From Plantibacter sp. Leaf314 (GTDB taxonomy: Bacteria; Actinomycetota; Actinomycetes; Actinomycetales; Microbacteriaceae), in assembly GCF_001423185.1 (NCBI RefSeq), contig NZ_LMOB01000002.1, positions 67,573-131,572 on the forward strand: 64,000 nucleotides of DNA, read 5' to 3'. Made by a program: the position numbers and the translations under genes. Positions 1 through 8,287 of this stretch are shown in pieces; the stretch's first letter is position 1, and each line of letters begins with the position of its first letter. The notes under the pieces were generated by a model, which saw only the letters and a list, made by a program, of their open reading frames with translations, ran no database searches and was not told the DNA's origin.

Positions 1-99
1 GAGCCGCTCCGTGAGCGTCCGGGACAGCGCGCGTTGCGCGGCCTCCTGATCCCGGAATCGTGCTGCGGTGGGATCCGCGCTGCTCGTGAGCTTGGACAC
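1..99 (-). CDS. Acyl-CoA carboxylase carboxyltransferase (beta) subunit, N-terminal fragment
   Basis: Only the first 33 codons lie in the window; the gene runs off the left edge. The start is GTG at 97-99, with an AGGAG ribosome binding site five bases upstream. The peptide begins VSKLTSSADPTAARF and continues with a Gln/Ala/Leu-rich helix (DQEAAQRALSRTLTERL). That resembles the N-terminal helix that precedes the GxxxARERHxxRGKLLPRERV region in methylcrotonyl-, propionyl- and acetyl-CoA carboxylase beta subunits, which transfer CO2 from carboxybiotin to an acyl-CoA. The divergent TetR regulator supports this, because such regulators often sit beside acyl-CoA catabolic operons. The identification rests on a short fragment and is tentative. 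Confidence 0.5.
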   Translation of the reverse strand, partial: MSKLTSSADPTAARFRDQEAAQRALSRTLTERL

Positions 100-131
100 T
101 CCGGCTCCTGTCGTCGTCGACGGTGTGGGAA

Positions 132-144
132 TTCAGTTACTGAA
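132..144. promoter_or_regulatory. TetR-type operator in divergent promoter
   Basis: TTCAGT-T-ACTGAA is a perfect 13-bp inverted repeat. It lies between the divergent carboxylase fragment (start 99) and TetR gene (start 205). Two further CACTGAA half sites follow at about 149-155 and 175-181, so the region reads as an operator array overlapping both promoters. Binding by the adjacent regulator is inferred from position only. Confidence 0.55.
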
Positions 145-204
145 CACTCACTGAAACAGAGGTTACGCTTCATTCACTGAAAATGTCCACCCCGAGGAGG
201 CCCG

Positions 205-837
205 ATGTCCGACCACGAGCCGTCGTCGTCGCCCGCCACACGCGTCGGACGCTCGGAGGCCAAGGCGGCCCGCCGGGCGGCCCTCCTCCGGTCGGCGGCC
301 GGACTCTTCGCCGAGCGCGGCTTCTCCGGGGTGTCGATGGAGGACCTCGGCGCCGCGGTGGGCATGAGCGGACCCGCCGTCTACCGCCACTTCGTCAGCA
401 AGCAGGCGGTGCTCGCCGCGCTCCTCGTCGGGGTGAGTCAGGACCTCCTGGACGGAGGGACGGCCGAGGTCGAACGGTCTCCGGATGCCGGGCAGGCGCT
501 GCACGCGCTCGTGTCCTTCCACGTGGCCTTCGCCCTCGAACACCCGGACGTCATCCGCATCCAGGACCACGATCTCGACAGCCTCGCCCCCGACGACCGT
601 CGCACCGTCCGCACCCTGCAACGCCGGTACGTCGAACGGTGGGTGGACGTGTTGCACGCCCTGCACCCGTCCACCTCCACAGCAGCCCTCCGGATCCGGG
701 CCCTCGCGGGCTTCGGTCTCATCAACTCCACGCCGCACAGCGCCTCGCTCGGGCGGAACGACGCCGGGGCGGTCGACCGGGACGCGATCCGCTCGACCCT
801 CGAGCGGATGGCCGTCGCGGCACTGAGCACCCCCTGA
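205..837 (+). CDS. TetR/AcrR family transcriptional regulator
   Basis: A 210-residue DNA-binding repressor. Residues about 18-64 form the TetR helix-turn-helix region (AALLRSAAGLFAERGF, then SMEDLGAAVGMSGPAVYRHF), with the usual YRHF recognition-helix ending. The C-terminal ligand domain (about 80-205) resembles the SACE_7040-type TetR domain that senses acyl-CoA-like ligands in actinobacteria, though that sub-family assignment is from memory. ATG at 205 follows a GAGGAGG site at 194-200. It is divergent from an acyl-CoA carboxylase-like gene, and the intergenic region carries repeated CACTGAA half sites, so it probably represses itself and the neighbour. Length is normal for the family. Confidence 0.85.
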   Translation: MSDHEPSSSPATRVGRSEAKAARRAALLRSAAGLFAERGFSGVSMEDLGAAVGMSGPAVYRHFVSKQAVLAALLVGVSQDLLDGGTAEVERSPDAGQALHALVSFHVAFALEHPDVIRIQDHDLDSLAPDDRRTVRTLQRRYVERWVDVLHALHPSTSTAALRIRALAGFGLINSTPHSASLGRNDAGAVDRDAIRSTLERMAVAALSTP

Positions 838-852
838 ACCGGCCGCCCGGCC

Positions 853-1230
853 TCAGTCGGAGAGCACCGACAACACGTTGCCCGCCGGGTCGGTGAACCA
901 GGCGATGTCCGGCCCGTTCCCGCGCATGATGCCCTTCGGGTCGGTCGGGAGCTGCTCGTCCGGGTAGAGCTTCGTCACCACGCCGCGCGCGTTCAGCTCG
1001 TCGACCGCCGCATCGATGTCCGCGACTGCGAAGTTGAGGACGGTGAAGGACGCCGGCACGTGGTCGGGCTTGCCGTAGACGAGGACCGACCCGCCCGCAG
1101 GGAGCGACAGGTCGAGGAACCCCATCGCGTTGTCGGCGACGGAGAGGCCGAGGACATCGCGGTAGAACGACCTGGCCGCGTCGATGTCGTCGACCGAGAA
1201 TCCACTGAAGACATCCGTGTACGAGACCAT
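853..1230 (-). CDS. VOC/glyoxalase-family protein
   Basis: A 125-residue single-domain vicinal oxygen chelate protein. The fold is suggested by the opening beta strand (TDVFSGFSVDDIDAARSFYRDVLGL), the middle NFAVADIDAAVDELNARGV segment and the C-terminal IAWFTDPAGNVLSVL strand, a standard ending for glyoxalase/bleomycin-resistance proteins. The substrate is unknown; such proteins bind a divalent metal or act as small-molecule binding proteins. The start MVSYTDV at 1230 has a GGAGGAG site upstream; longer in-frame reading upstream would cross the operator and is not favoured. It is divergent from a TetR regulator that shares a palindromic operator and probably controls it. Its 3' end converges on the first TetR gene with 15 bases between them. 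Confidence 0.8.
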   Translation of the reverse strand: MVSYTDVFSGFSVDDIDAARSFYRDVLGLSVADNAMGFLDLSLPAGGSVLVYGKPDHVPASFTVLNFAVADIDAAVDELNARGVVTKLYPDEQLPTDPKGIMRGNGPDIAWFTDPAGNVLSVLSD

Positions 1231-1252
1231 GAGCCGCTCCTCCGCTTCGATG

Positions 1253-1267
1253 TGTACACTGTGCACA
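1253..1267. promoter_or_regulatory. Operator between glyoxalase and TetR genes
   Basis: TGTACAC-T-GTGCACA is an inverted repeat matching at six of seven arm positions. It lies in the 78-bp divergent gap between the glyoxalase (start 1230) and the second TetR gene. The spacing fits a single dimer site that represses both directions; the assignment to the neighbouring TetR protein is inferred. Confidence 0.55.
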
Positions 1268-1317
1268 ATGCCACGTCCCGCGCGATCCGTCCAGAGCGGC
1301 GCGACAGAATGGAACCC

Positions 1318-1953
1318 ATGAGCGTTCCCGCACCGGCACGAAGCACCTACCGGCACGGCGATCTCCGCCAGGCGTTGCTCGAGGCCGGCGTCGAGATGGC
1401 CAGACAGGGCGGACCCGACGCCGTCGTGCTGCGGGAGGCGACCCGACGCGCCGGCGTCTCACCGAACGCCGCCTACCGCCACTTCGCCGACCGCGACGCA
1501 CTCGTCCAGGCCGTCTCCGACACCGCGCAGGGACTCGCCGCCGACCGCATGGCCACCGCCCTCGAGGCCGTGGAACCGACGGGTTCCGCCCCCGCGGACG
1601 CGCGACTGCGACTGCGCGCGGTCGGCACCGGCTACCTGCGGTTCGCGCGCGAGGAGCCAGGCCTCTTCCGGGCGGCCTTCTCAGTGCCGCACGACTTGAA
1701 CGAGGCGATGAGCGTCGGCAAACGGGGCGCCTCCGGCCAGACCCCCTTCCAGACCCTGGCCGGCGTGCTCGACGAGCTCGCCGAGACGGGGGTGCTCCCG
1801 CCCGCACGACGACCAGGCGCCGAACTCCTCGCCTGGTCGTCGGTGCACGGACTCGGCATGCTCATCATCGACGGCCCGCTCAGAGGCCTCGACGAGGCGA
1901 CCGTCGAGTTCGCGACGGAACACCTGCTGGACCTCGTCGACCGCGGCATCTGA
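1318..1953 (+). CDS. TetR/AcrR family transcriptional regulator (C-terminal WHG-type)
   Basis: A 211-residue repressor. The N-terminal HTH is clear (TYRHGDLRQALLEAGVEMARQGG, then LREATRRAGVSPNAAYRHFADRDALVQAV, about residues 9-60). The C-terminal domain holds LLAWSSVHGLGMLIIDGPLR, which matches the WHG-motif TetR ligand domain. Two starts are possible: ATG at 1309 (MEPMSV) or ATG at 1318 (MSVPAP). Neither has a strong ribosome site, and 1318 is used here. It is divergent from the glyoxalase gene with a shared palindrome in between, so autoregulation and control of the glyoxalase are likely. It ends 14 bases before the convergent E2 gene. The ligand is unknown. Confidence 0.85.
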   Translation: MSVPAPARSTYRHGDLRQALLEAGVEMARQGGPDAVVLREATRRAGVSPNAAYRHFADRDALVQAVSDTAQGLAADRMATALEAVEPTGSAPADARLRLRAVGTGYLRFAREEPGLFRAAFSVPHDLNEAMSVGKRGASGQTPFQTLAGVLDELAETGVLPPARRPGAELLAWSSVHGLGMLIIDGPLRGLDEATVEFATEHLLDLVDRGI

Positions 1954-1967
1954 GCGCCGCCCGACGA

Positions 1968-3263
1968 TCACACCATCGTCAGCACCATGGCGGGATCGGC
2001 GAGCATCGTCCCGAGGTCGACGAGGAACCGCGACCCCTGCTCCCCGTCGATGAGCCGGTGGTCGAACGACAGCGACAGCGTCACGACCTGCCGCAACGCG
2101 ACCTGCCCCTCGAACTCCCACGGGAGACGACGGACCGCACCGAGGGCGATGATCGCCGCCTCCCCCGGGTTCAGGATGGGCGTCCCCGCGTCGACACCGA
2201 AGACACCGACGTTGGAGATCGTGATCGTCCCACCACGCAACTCGGCCGGGGTGGTCCGGCCCTCCCGCGCCGTCCGGACGAGGCTCGACACGGCATCGGC
2301 GAGGTCGAACAGGCTGAGCTCGTCCGCGCGCGCGATGTTGGGCACGAGGAGTCCTCTCGGGGTGGCCGCGGCGATCCCGAGTCCAACATGCGCGTACTCG
2401 ACGATCTCGCCCGCCGCCTCGTCCCAGCTGGCGTTGACCGCCGGCGTGCGTCTGACGGCGATGCACACCGCCTTGGCGAGGACCGTGAGGATGTTGACCC
2501 GGTGGTCGCCGGTGCGGGGCGAGTGGGCGAGCGCGTCCAGCAACGTCATCGTCGGCGTCACGTCGACGGTCAGGAACTCCGTCACGTGCGGTGCCGTGAA
2601 CGCGCTGCTCACCATGGCCTCCGCGGTTCGTCGTCGCACCCCGGTGATCGGTCGCCGGACGGAGCCGTCATCCGACATCGTGACGCGAGTCGGTACGACC
2701 GGGGACGACCCCGACGAAGCGCCCGCCGCCAGCTCCACCTCCTCCCTGAGGACCCGGCCTCCGACGCCGGTGCCGACGAGGCTGCCGAGGTCGACTCCGA
2801 GATCGCGGGCGAGCCGACGGACCGGCGGTGTCGCCCGCGGACGCGTCGCCGGACGGGGAGCGGAGACGACGACCGGGTCGTCGGCCGACGCCCTGGCGCG
2901 CCGCCGCGGCCGCTCCCCGCTCGACGTCCGCGGGCCGTAGCCGACGAGGACGGGCTCGCGATCCCCGGCCGGGGACGGACGGTCGACCGCCGGCGCTTCG
3001 GACCCGGGTTCCGGCGAGGTGCCTTCCCCGTCCGGAGCGAAGTCGACGAGCGCCTCGCCGACGAGCACGGTCGTCCCCGGTTCGACATGGAGACGGGTGA
3101 CCACGCCTGCGGTCGGTGCCGGCAGTTCCACGAGCGCCTTCGCGGTCTCGACCTCGGCGATCACCTGGTTGAGGTCGACGTGGTCGCCGACGGCCACGCG
3201 CCAGGAGACGAGTTCGCTCTCGGTGAGTCCTTCGCCGAGGTCGGGCAGGGAGAAGCGCTTCAT
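1968..3263 (-). CDS. bkdC: Branched-chain 2-oxoacid dehydrogenase E2 (dihydrolipoyl acyltransferase)
   Basis: A 431-residue E2 core protein of the branched-chain 2-oxoacid dehydrogenase complex; it moves the acyl group from E1 to CoA through a swinging lipoyl arm. An N-terminal lipoyl domain (1-76) has the target lysine at about residue 42 in VETAKALVE. A Pro/Ala/Arg-rich linker follows, then a peripheral subunit-binding domain at about 144-178 (TPPVRRLARDLGVDL). The C-terminal acyltransferase domain ends with the catalytic FDHRLIDG motif, histidine at about 402. There is a single lipoyl domain. It is the last gene of the E1alpha-E1beta-E2 operon, and its ATG overlaps the E1beta stop as ATGA. 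No E3 (lipoamide dehydrogenase) gene is next to it, so E3 must come from elsewhere. Confidence 0.93.
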   Translation of the reverse strand: MKRFSLPDLGEGLTESELVSWRVAVGDHVDLNQVIAEVETAKALVELPAPTAGVVTRLHVEPGTTVLVGEALVDFAPDGEGTSPEPGSEAPAVDRPSPAGDREPVLVGYGPRTSSGERPRRRARASADDPVVVSAPRPATRPRATPPVRRLARDLGVDLGSLVGTGVGGRVLREEVELAAGASSGSSPVVPTRVTMSDDGSVRRPITGVRRRTAEAMVSSAFTAPHVTEFLTVDVTPTMTLLDALAHSPRTGDHRVNILTVLAKAVCIAVRRTPAVNASWDEAAGEIVEYAHVGLGIAAATPRGLLVPNIARADELSLFDLADAVSSLVRTAREGRTTPAELRGGTITISNVGVFGVDAGTPILNPGEAAIIALGAVRRLPWEFEGQVALRQVVTLSLSFDHRLIDGEQGSRFLVDLGTMLADPAMVLTMV

Positions 3264-4315
3264 CGTCGTCCCTCCTCGTCCGTCGTCGCAGCGGTCCGCG
3301 CCGCGGCCCGACCGGTGGACGACGGCACCGACGACCGGCGCCCCATCGCCCGGTCCACGCCGTCGAGGATGCGGTCGAGGTCCGGGAGGAAATGGTCCTC
3401 GAGGGCCGACGCCGGGTAGGGCGTGTCGAATCCCGTCACCCGCACCGGGGCCTCCTCGAGCACGTCGAAGCAGCGTTCCGTGATCGTCGCTGCCAGTTCG
3501 GCGCCGATCCCGCCGGAGCGCTGCGCCTCATGGGCGACGACGAGCCGTCCGGTCTTCTCGACGGACGCCACGACGGCGTCGACGTCGATCGGGGCGAGGG
3601 AGCGCAGGTCGATCACCTCGAGGTCGACACCCTCGTCCGCAGCCGCCTCCGCGGCGTCGAGCGCGGTCTGCACGAGCGGCCCGTAGGCGACCAGGGTCGC
3701 GTCACGGCCCGAGCGGACGGTCCGAGCGTGCGTGAAGGCCAGCGGATCGGTCGGCAGGTCCTCGAGCACCTCACCCTTCGTCCAGTACCGCCGTTTCGGC
3801 TCGAAGAACAGCACCGGATCGTCGCAGGCGATCGCCTGGCGGATCATCGTGTGCGCGTCCTGCGGGTCCGAGCAGGTGACCACCCGGAGGCCGGCCGTAT
3901 GGGCGAAGTACGCCTCGGGCGACTCGGAGTGGTGCTCGACCGCGCCGATGCCCCCGCCGTAGGGGACCCGGATGGTGACGGGCATCCGCACGGCCCCGCG
4001 CGTGCGGTAGTGCAGCTTGGCCAACTGCGCCACGATCTGGTCGAACCCCGGGTAGATGAACCCGTCGAACTGGATCTCGCACACCGGCCGGAAACCACGG
4101 AAGGCGAGTCCGACGGCCGCACCGATGATCGCCGACTCCGCGAGCGGCATGTCGATGACGCGGTCGGCCCCGAACTCGGCCTGCAGGCCGTCGGTGACCC
4201 GGAACACGCCGCCGAGACGGCCGATGTCCTCGCCGAGGAGGAGGACGCGGTCGTCGTCGGCGAGGGCATGGTGGAGACCGGTGTTGATCGCCTTGCTCAG
4301 GGTCAGCGTCGTCAT
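3260..4315 (-). CDS. bkdB: 2-oxoisovalerate dehydrogenase E1 component, beta subunit
   Basis: A 351-residue transketolase-like beta subunit that pairs with E1 alpha for thiamine-diphosphate-dependent decarboxylation of branched-chain 2-oxoacids. The chosen start is MTTLTLSKAINTGL at 4315; in-frame sequence further upstream lies inside the E1 alpha gene and is spurious. Diagnostic segments are LLGEDIGRLGGVFRVT (about 25-40), DMPLAESAIIGAAVGLA (about 56-72) and the C-terminal transketolase domain with VVAHEAQRSGGIGAEL and PYPASALEDHFLPD. The ATGA overlap with E1 alpha upstream and with E2 downstream indicates translational coupling and equal stoichiometry. Length is normal for the family (about 325-350). 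Confidence 0.93.
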   Translation of the reverse strand: MTTLTLSKAINTGLHHALADDDRVLLLGEDIGRLGGVFRVTDGLQAEFGADRVIDMPLAESAIIGAAVGLAFRGFRPVCEIQFDGFIYPGFDQIVAQLAKLHYRTRGAVRMPVTIRVPYGGGIGAVEHHSESPEAYFAHTAGLRVVTCSDPQDAHTMIRQAIACDDPVLFFEPKRRYWTKGEVLEDLPTDPLAFTHARTVRSGRDATLVAYGPLVQTALDAAEAAADEGVDLEVIDLRSLAPIDVDAVVASVEKTGRLVVAHEAQRSGGIGAELAATITERCFDVLEEAPVRVTGFDTPYPASALEDHFLPDLDRILDGVDRAMGRRSSVPSSTGRAAARTAATTDEEGRR

Positions 4316-5505
4316 CGCACGCCTCCTGTCCCGTCGGCGCCGTCGAACGACTCGAGGTAGGAGCGGTACTCGTCCCGTTGGCGTTCGAGGACCGGATGCG
4401 GCGTCGTGTAGACCTCGTCGAACACGGAAAGCGGATCCGGCGCCTGCAGCGCGAGACACCCGGCACGGACCCGTGCGGCGGCATCGTCGGCGACCCGGGC
4501 CACCCGTGCACGAGCCGACTCGTCGAGGACCCCGGCCGCGTCGAGCAACCGTTCCACCCGGACGATGGGGTCCTTCGCCCGCCACGAGGCCACTTCGGCC
4601 TCGTCGCGATACCGGGTCGGGTCGTCGGAGGTGGTGTGCGGCCCCATCCGGTACGTCACAGCCTCGATGAAGGTCGGGCCGCCGCCGGAGCGGGCACGGT
4701 CCACCGCGATGCGCATCGCCGCAGTGACGGCCAGCACGTCGTTGCCGTCGACGCGCATGCTCGGCACACCGAACCCCGGCGCCCGCTCCGCGATGGGGCG
4801 CTGCGCCTGCAGCCCCACCGGCTCGGAGATCGCGTACTGGTTGTTCTGGCAGACGAAGACGACGGGTGCACGGAAGCTCGCGGCCAGGACGAGGGCCTCG
4901 CTGACGTCGCCCTGACTCGTGGCACCGTCACCGAAGTAGGCGACGGCGACGGCATCCGCGCCGTCGCGCTGGCAGCCCATGGCGTAGCCCGTCGCATGCA
5001 GTGTCTGCGCGCCGATGATGACGGCGGGTGTCGCCATCCCGACCTCGTACGGGTCCCAGCCCGAGAGGGCCGTCCCGCGCCACATGGCCATCAACTGGTC
5101 GAGTTCGACGCCCCGGCAGTAGGCGACCGCCTGCTCGCGATAGCTCGTGAAGACGAAATCGTCCGGCCGCAGGACGCGGGCCGAGCCGACCTGCGCCGCC
5201 TCCTGCCCGAGCAACGGCGGCCAGAGGCCGATCTCCCCCTGTCGCTGCAGGGCGGTCGCCTCGGTGTCGATCCGGCGGCTGACCACCATGTCCTCGTACA
5301 GACCGAGGAGCTCGTCCGGCCCGAGGTCGGCGACGAAGAGGTCGTAGAGTGCGTCCTCCCGGCGGTGTCCGTCAGGATCGATCAGCTGGACGAGGTCCGA
5401 CGGGCCCGGGCCCCTGACCGCCTGATCCTCCGGAGACCTGTCGCGTGCATCACCTCCCGCTCCGTCCGGATCCTGCGGGAATTGGGTGTGAGTCTCCATC
5501 GACAC
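4312..5505 (-). CDS. bkdA: 2-oxoisovalerate dehydrogenase E1 component, alpha subunit
   Basis: A 397-residue E1 alpha subunit that carries the thiamine diphosphate site. The motif begins at GDG (residues 192-194, in YFGDGATSQGD) and ends at NN (about 221-222, in CQNNQYAIS). The phosphorylation-loop-like region RMGPHTTSDDPTRYR and the FTSYREQ segment are typical of the BkdA/PdhA family. The first about 45 residues are polar and acidic, as in actinobacterial homologues. The start is GTG at 5505, with AAGGCGG eight bases upstream; ATG at 5499 is an alternative. First gene of the bkd operon. A perfect palindrome at 5565-5582 upstream may be its operator. Role: first step of valine, leucine and isoleucine catabolism after transamination, which also makes primers for branched fatty acids. 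Confidence 0.92.
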   Translation of the reverse strand: MSMETHTQFPQDPDGAGGDARDRSPEDQAVRGPGPSDLVQLIDPDGHRREDALYDLFVADLGPDELLGLYEDMVVSRRIDTEATALQRQGEIGLWPPLLGQEAAQVGSARVLRPDDFVFTSYREQAVAYCRGVELDQLMAMWRGTALSGWDPYEVGMATPAVIIGAQTLHATGYAMGCQRDGADAVAVAYFGDGATSQGDVSEALVLAASFRAPVVFVCQNNQYAISEPVGLQAQRPIAERAPGFGVPSMRVDGNDVLAVTAAMRIAVDRARSGGGPTFIEAVTYRMGPHTTSDDPTRYRDEAEVASWRAKDPIVRVERLLDAAGVLDESARARVARVADDAAARVRAGCLALQAPDPLSVFDEVYTTPHPVLERQRDEYRSYLESFDGADGTGGVR

Positions 5506-5564
5506 GATGCACGCCGCCTTGAGTTCGGTGACCGCACGGCGGTGCCTCGTGAGCGGTGCCGTGC

Positions 5565-5582
5565 CCTCGCGTCATCGCGAGG
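5565..5582. promoter_or_regulatory. Palindrome upstream of bkd operon
   Basis: CCTCGCG-TCAT-CGCGAGG is a perfect 7-bp inverted repeat 60 bases upstream of the bkdA start, in the gap between the bkd operon and pnp. Position and symmetry suit a repressor operator; it could also be a weak hairpin. The regulator is not in this window. Confidence 0.35.
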
Positions 5583-5640
5583 TGGTCCGAGGCTACGCCG
5601 GATCGTCGCGCCCCTCAACCGTCGACACTCCCACCGACGG

Positions 5641-5678
5641 CAGAACGCCCGCCCCGCATGAGCGGGACGGGCGTTCTG
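5641..5678. terminator. Intrinsic terminator of pnp
   Basis: A long hairpin with 17-bp arms and one mismatch, loop ATGA, begins CAGAACGCCCG and ends CGGGCGTTCTG. It lies 15 bases past the pnp stop. The stem is strong but no long T run follows, which is common for actinobacterial terminators. Confidence 0.8.
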
Positions 5679-5693
5679 TCGGTACGGGGTCGA

Positions 5694-7985
5694 TCAGCCT
5701 TCGGCGGGAGCCTCAGGGCCTTCGCTGGCAGCGTCGCTGCCGTGCGTGTCGGCCTCGTCGGCGACGACCGGAGCGAGCGACAGCTTGCCGCGGTCGTCGA
5801 TCTTCGTGATCTCCACGAGGATCTTCTGGCCGACGCCGAGCACGTCTTCGACGTTCTCCACACGCTTGCCACCGGCGAGCTTGCGGACCTCGGAGATGTG
5901 CAGCAGGCCGTCCTTGCCCGGGAGCAGCGAGACGAACGCGCCGAACGCGGCGATCTTGACGACGGTTCCGAGGAATTGTTCGCCGACCTCCGGGTTGGTC
6001 GGGTTGGCGATCGCGTTGACCTGGGCGCGAGCGGCCTCGGCCGACGGACCGTCGACAGCACCGATGTACACGGTGCCGTCCTCCTCGATGGAGATGTCGG
6101 CGCCGGTCTCGTCCTGGATGGAGTTGATCGTCTTGCCCTTCGGGCCGATCAGCTCACCGATCTTGTCGACGGGGATCTGGACGCTGATGACGCGAGGCGC
6201 GGTCGGCGCCATCTCGTCGGGAGCGTCGATCGCCGCGTTCAGCACGGAGAGGATCGTGGTGCGGGCGTCCTTGGCCTGCTGGAGCGCACCGGTCAGGACC
6301 GAGGTCGGGATGCCGTCGAGCTTCGTGTCGAGCTGGATGGCCGTGACGAACTCGGAGGTACCTGCGACCTTGAAGTCCATGTCGCCCAGGGCGTCTTCGG
6401 CGCCGAGGATGTCGGTGAGGGCCGCGTAGCGGGTCTCGCCGTCGACGACGTCGGAGATGAGGCCCATGGCGATACCGGCGACGGGTGCGCGCAGCGGCAC
6501 ACCGGCGTTCAGCAGCGACAGGGTCGAGGCGCAGACGGAACCCATCGAGGTGGAACCGTTGGACCCGAGGGCCTCGGACACCTGACGGATCGCGTAGGGG
6601 AACTCCTCGCGGCTCGGCAGCACCGGCACGAGGGCGCGCTCGGCGAGGAAGCCGTGCCCGATCTCGCGACGCTTCGGCGAACCGACCCGGCCGGTCTCAC
6701 CGGTCGAGTAGGGCGGGAAGTTGTAGTGGTGCAGGTAGCGCTTCTTCGTGACCGGGGACAGCGAGTCGATCTGCTGCTCCATCTTCAGCATGTTCAGCGT
6801 GGTGACACCCAGGATCTGGGTCTCGCCGCGCTGGAAGATCGCGGAACCGTGGACGCGCGGGATGACCTGCACCTCGGCGTCGAGCGGACGGATGTCGGTC
6901 AGGCCACGGCCATCGATACGGATGCCCTCGCGGAGCACACGGCCACGCATGACGACCTTCGAGACGGACTTGTACGCGGCGGAGAACTGCGCGAGCACCT
7001 CGGCGTCGAGCGAACCGGCCTCGACGCGCTCGGCGATGGTCGCCTTGACGCGATCCTTGAGGGCGTCGTCGGCGTTCTGGCGCTCGATCTTGTCGGCGAT
7101 CTGGTAGACGTTCACGAGCTCGTCGTGAGCGAGACCGGCGACGGCGTCGTAGCTCTCCTGCGTGTACGGGAGGAACACGGGGTAGGCCGCGATCTCCTTG
7201 GCCGCCTGGGCGGCGAGTTCGCTCTGCGCCTTCACGAGCTGCTTGAGGAACGGCTTGGAGGCCTCGAGACCGGCCGCGACGACCGCCTCGTCGGGCTTCG
7301 TGGCGCCGCCCTTGATGAGGTTCCAGCTGTTCTCGGTGGCCTCGGCCTCGACCATCATGATCGCGACGTCTTCGTTGCCGTTGGCGTCCGTCACGATACG
7401 ACCGGCGACGATGATGTCGAAGACGGCCTCCTCGAGCTGGTCGACCTTCGGGAACGCGACCCACTGGTCGGCCTCGCCGGCCTGGCCGGGGATGAGAGCG
7501 AGACGGACGGCACCGATCGGGCCGGAGAACGGCAGGCCCGAGATCTGGGTGGACATCGACGCGGCGTTGATGGCCAGGGCGTCGTAGAACTCACCCGGAG
7601 CGATCGAGAGGACGGTGATGACGATCTGGACCTCGTTGCGGAGGCCGGTCACGAACGACGGGCGCAGCGGTCGGTCGATGAGGCGGCAGACGAGGATCGC
7701 CTCGGTCGAGGGGCGGCCCTCACGACGGAAGAACGAACCGGGGATCTTGCCGGCGGCGTAGGAGCGCTCCTCGACGTCCACCGTGAGGGGGAAGAAGTCG
7801 AAGTTGTCCTTGGGGTGCTTTCCGGCCGAGGTGGCCGAGAGGAGCATGGTCTCCTCGTCGAGGTACGCGGCGATCGCGCCCTGTGCCTGCTGCGCGAGGC
7901 GGCCGGCTTCGAACCGGACCGTGCGCTTGCCGAACTTGCCGTTGTCGAGAACGGCCTCGGCGAACTTGATTTCTGGACCTTCCAC
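5694..7985 (-). CDS. pnp: Polyribonucleotide nucleotidyltransferase
   Basis: A 763-residue PNPase, a phosphorolytic 3'-5' exoribonuclease and RNA-tailing enzyme. Order: first RNase PH domain (about 10-150, with [25 protein letters not shown]), helical domain, second RNase PH domain (about 350-560, with [19 protein letters not shown] and [19 protein letters not shown]), KH domain (about 590-650; GxxG loop in LIGPKGKTI) and S1 domain (about 660-735; [17 protein letters not shown]). The start is GTG at 7985, preceded by AAGGAGA at the right spacing. Longer in-frame sequence upstream lacks family similarity. About 6 kb and five other genes separate it from rpsO, whereas many bacteria have rpsO-pnp side by side. 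Confidence 0.97.
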   Translation of the reverse strand: MEGPEIKFAEAVLDNGKFGKRTVRFEAGRLAQQAQGAIAAYLDEETMLLSATSAGKHPKDNFDFFPLTVDVEERSYAAGKIPGSFFRREGRPSTEAILVCRLIDRPLRPSFVTGLRNEVQIVITVLSIAPGEFYDALAINAASMSTQISGLPFSGPIGAVRLALIPGQAGEADQWVAFPKVDQLEEAVFDIIVAGRIVTDANGNEDVAIMMVEAEATENSWNLIKGGATKPDEAVVAAGLEASKPFLKQLVKAQSELAAQAAKEIAAYPVFLPYTQESYDAVAGLAHDELVNVYQIADKIERQNADDALKDRVKATIAERVEAGSLDAEVLAQFSAAYKSVSKVVMRGRVLREGIRIDGRGLTDIRPLDAEVQVIPRVHGSAIFQRGETQILGVTTLNMLKMEQQIDSLSPVTKKRYLHHYNFPPYSTGETGRVGSPKRREIGHGFLAERALVPVLPSREEFPYAIRQVSEALGSNGSTSMGSVCASTLSLLNAGVPLRAPVAGIAMGLISDVVDGETRYAALTDILGAEDALGDMDFKVAGTSEFVTAIQLDTKLDGIPTSVLTGALQQAKDARTTILSVLNAAIDAPDEMAPTAPRVISVQIPVDKIGELIGPKGKTINSIQDETGADISIEEDGTVYIGAVDGPSAEAARAQVNAIANPTNPEVGEQFLGTVVKIAAFGAFVSLLPGKDGLLHISEVRKLAGGKRVENVEDVLGVGQKILVEITKIDDRGKLSLAPVVADEADTHGSDAASEGPEAPAEG

Positions 7986-8287
7986 AGGTCTCTCCTTCGT
8001 ACGTGTGCGCTCCCGTCGAGTGACGGGCCGCGCGCCCCGAATGGACGCGCCGTCGAGCGCGGTCGTGCATGATGCAGCGCGCAACGCAGCCGCAGTACTT
8101 GCTCAAGCCGCCCGGTCTTCCGGGACTTGGCTGGCCACCAGTAGAACACCACCCGCGGATCGCGAGGGATACACCACCGAGGACCAGCTTCCTGTCGGCT
8201 GGCTCTGCGCGCGGCGGACCTGTGACGGTCCACCGTGGACGAGCCTAGCAGAGGGGCCCTCCTGGAAGCCCGGCACGACACGGATGC
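7986..8287 (-). other. pnp upstream region, no gene
   Basis: About 300 bases between the pnp start and the stop of the FUSC gene. I see no credible coding sequence here. It must hold the pnp promoter and 5' leader; many bacteria autoregulate pnp through a processed leader hairpin. Short inverted repeats such as TGCATGATGCA near 8068 exist, but no specific RNA structure can be called from the sequence alone. Confidence 0.4.

Noticed and set aside
5556..8072. Long open frame on the plus strand opposite pnp (about 838 codons)
   Set aside because: It is the GC-rich antisense shadow of pnp; composition is Asp/Arg/Gly-rich without domains, and pnp is unambiguous.
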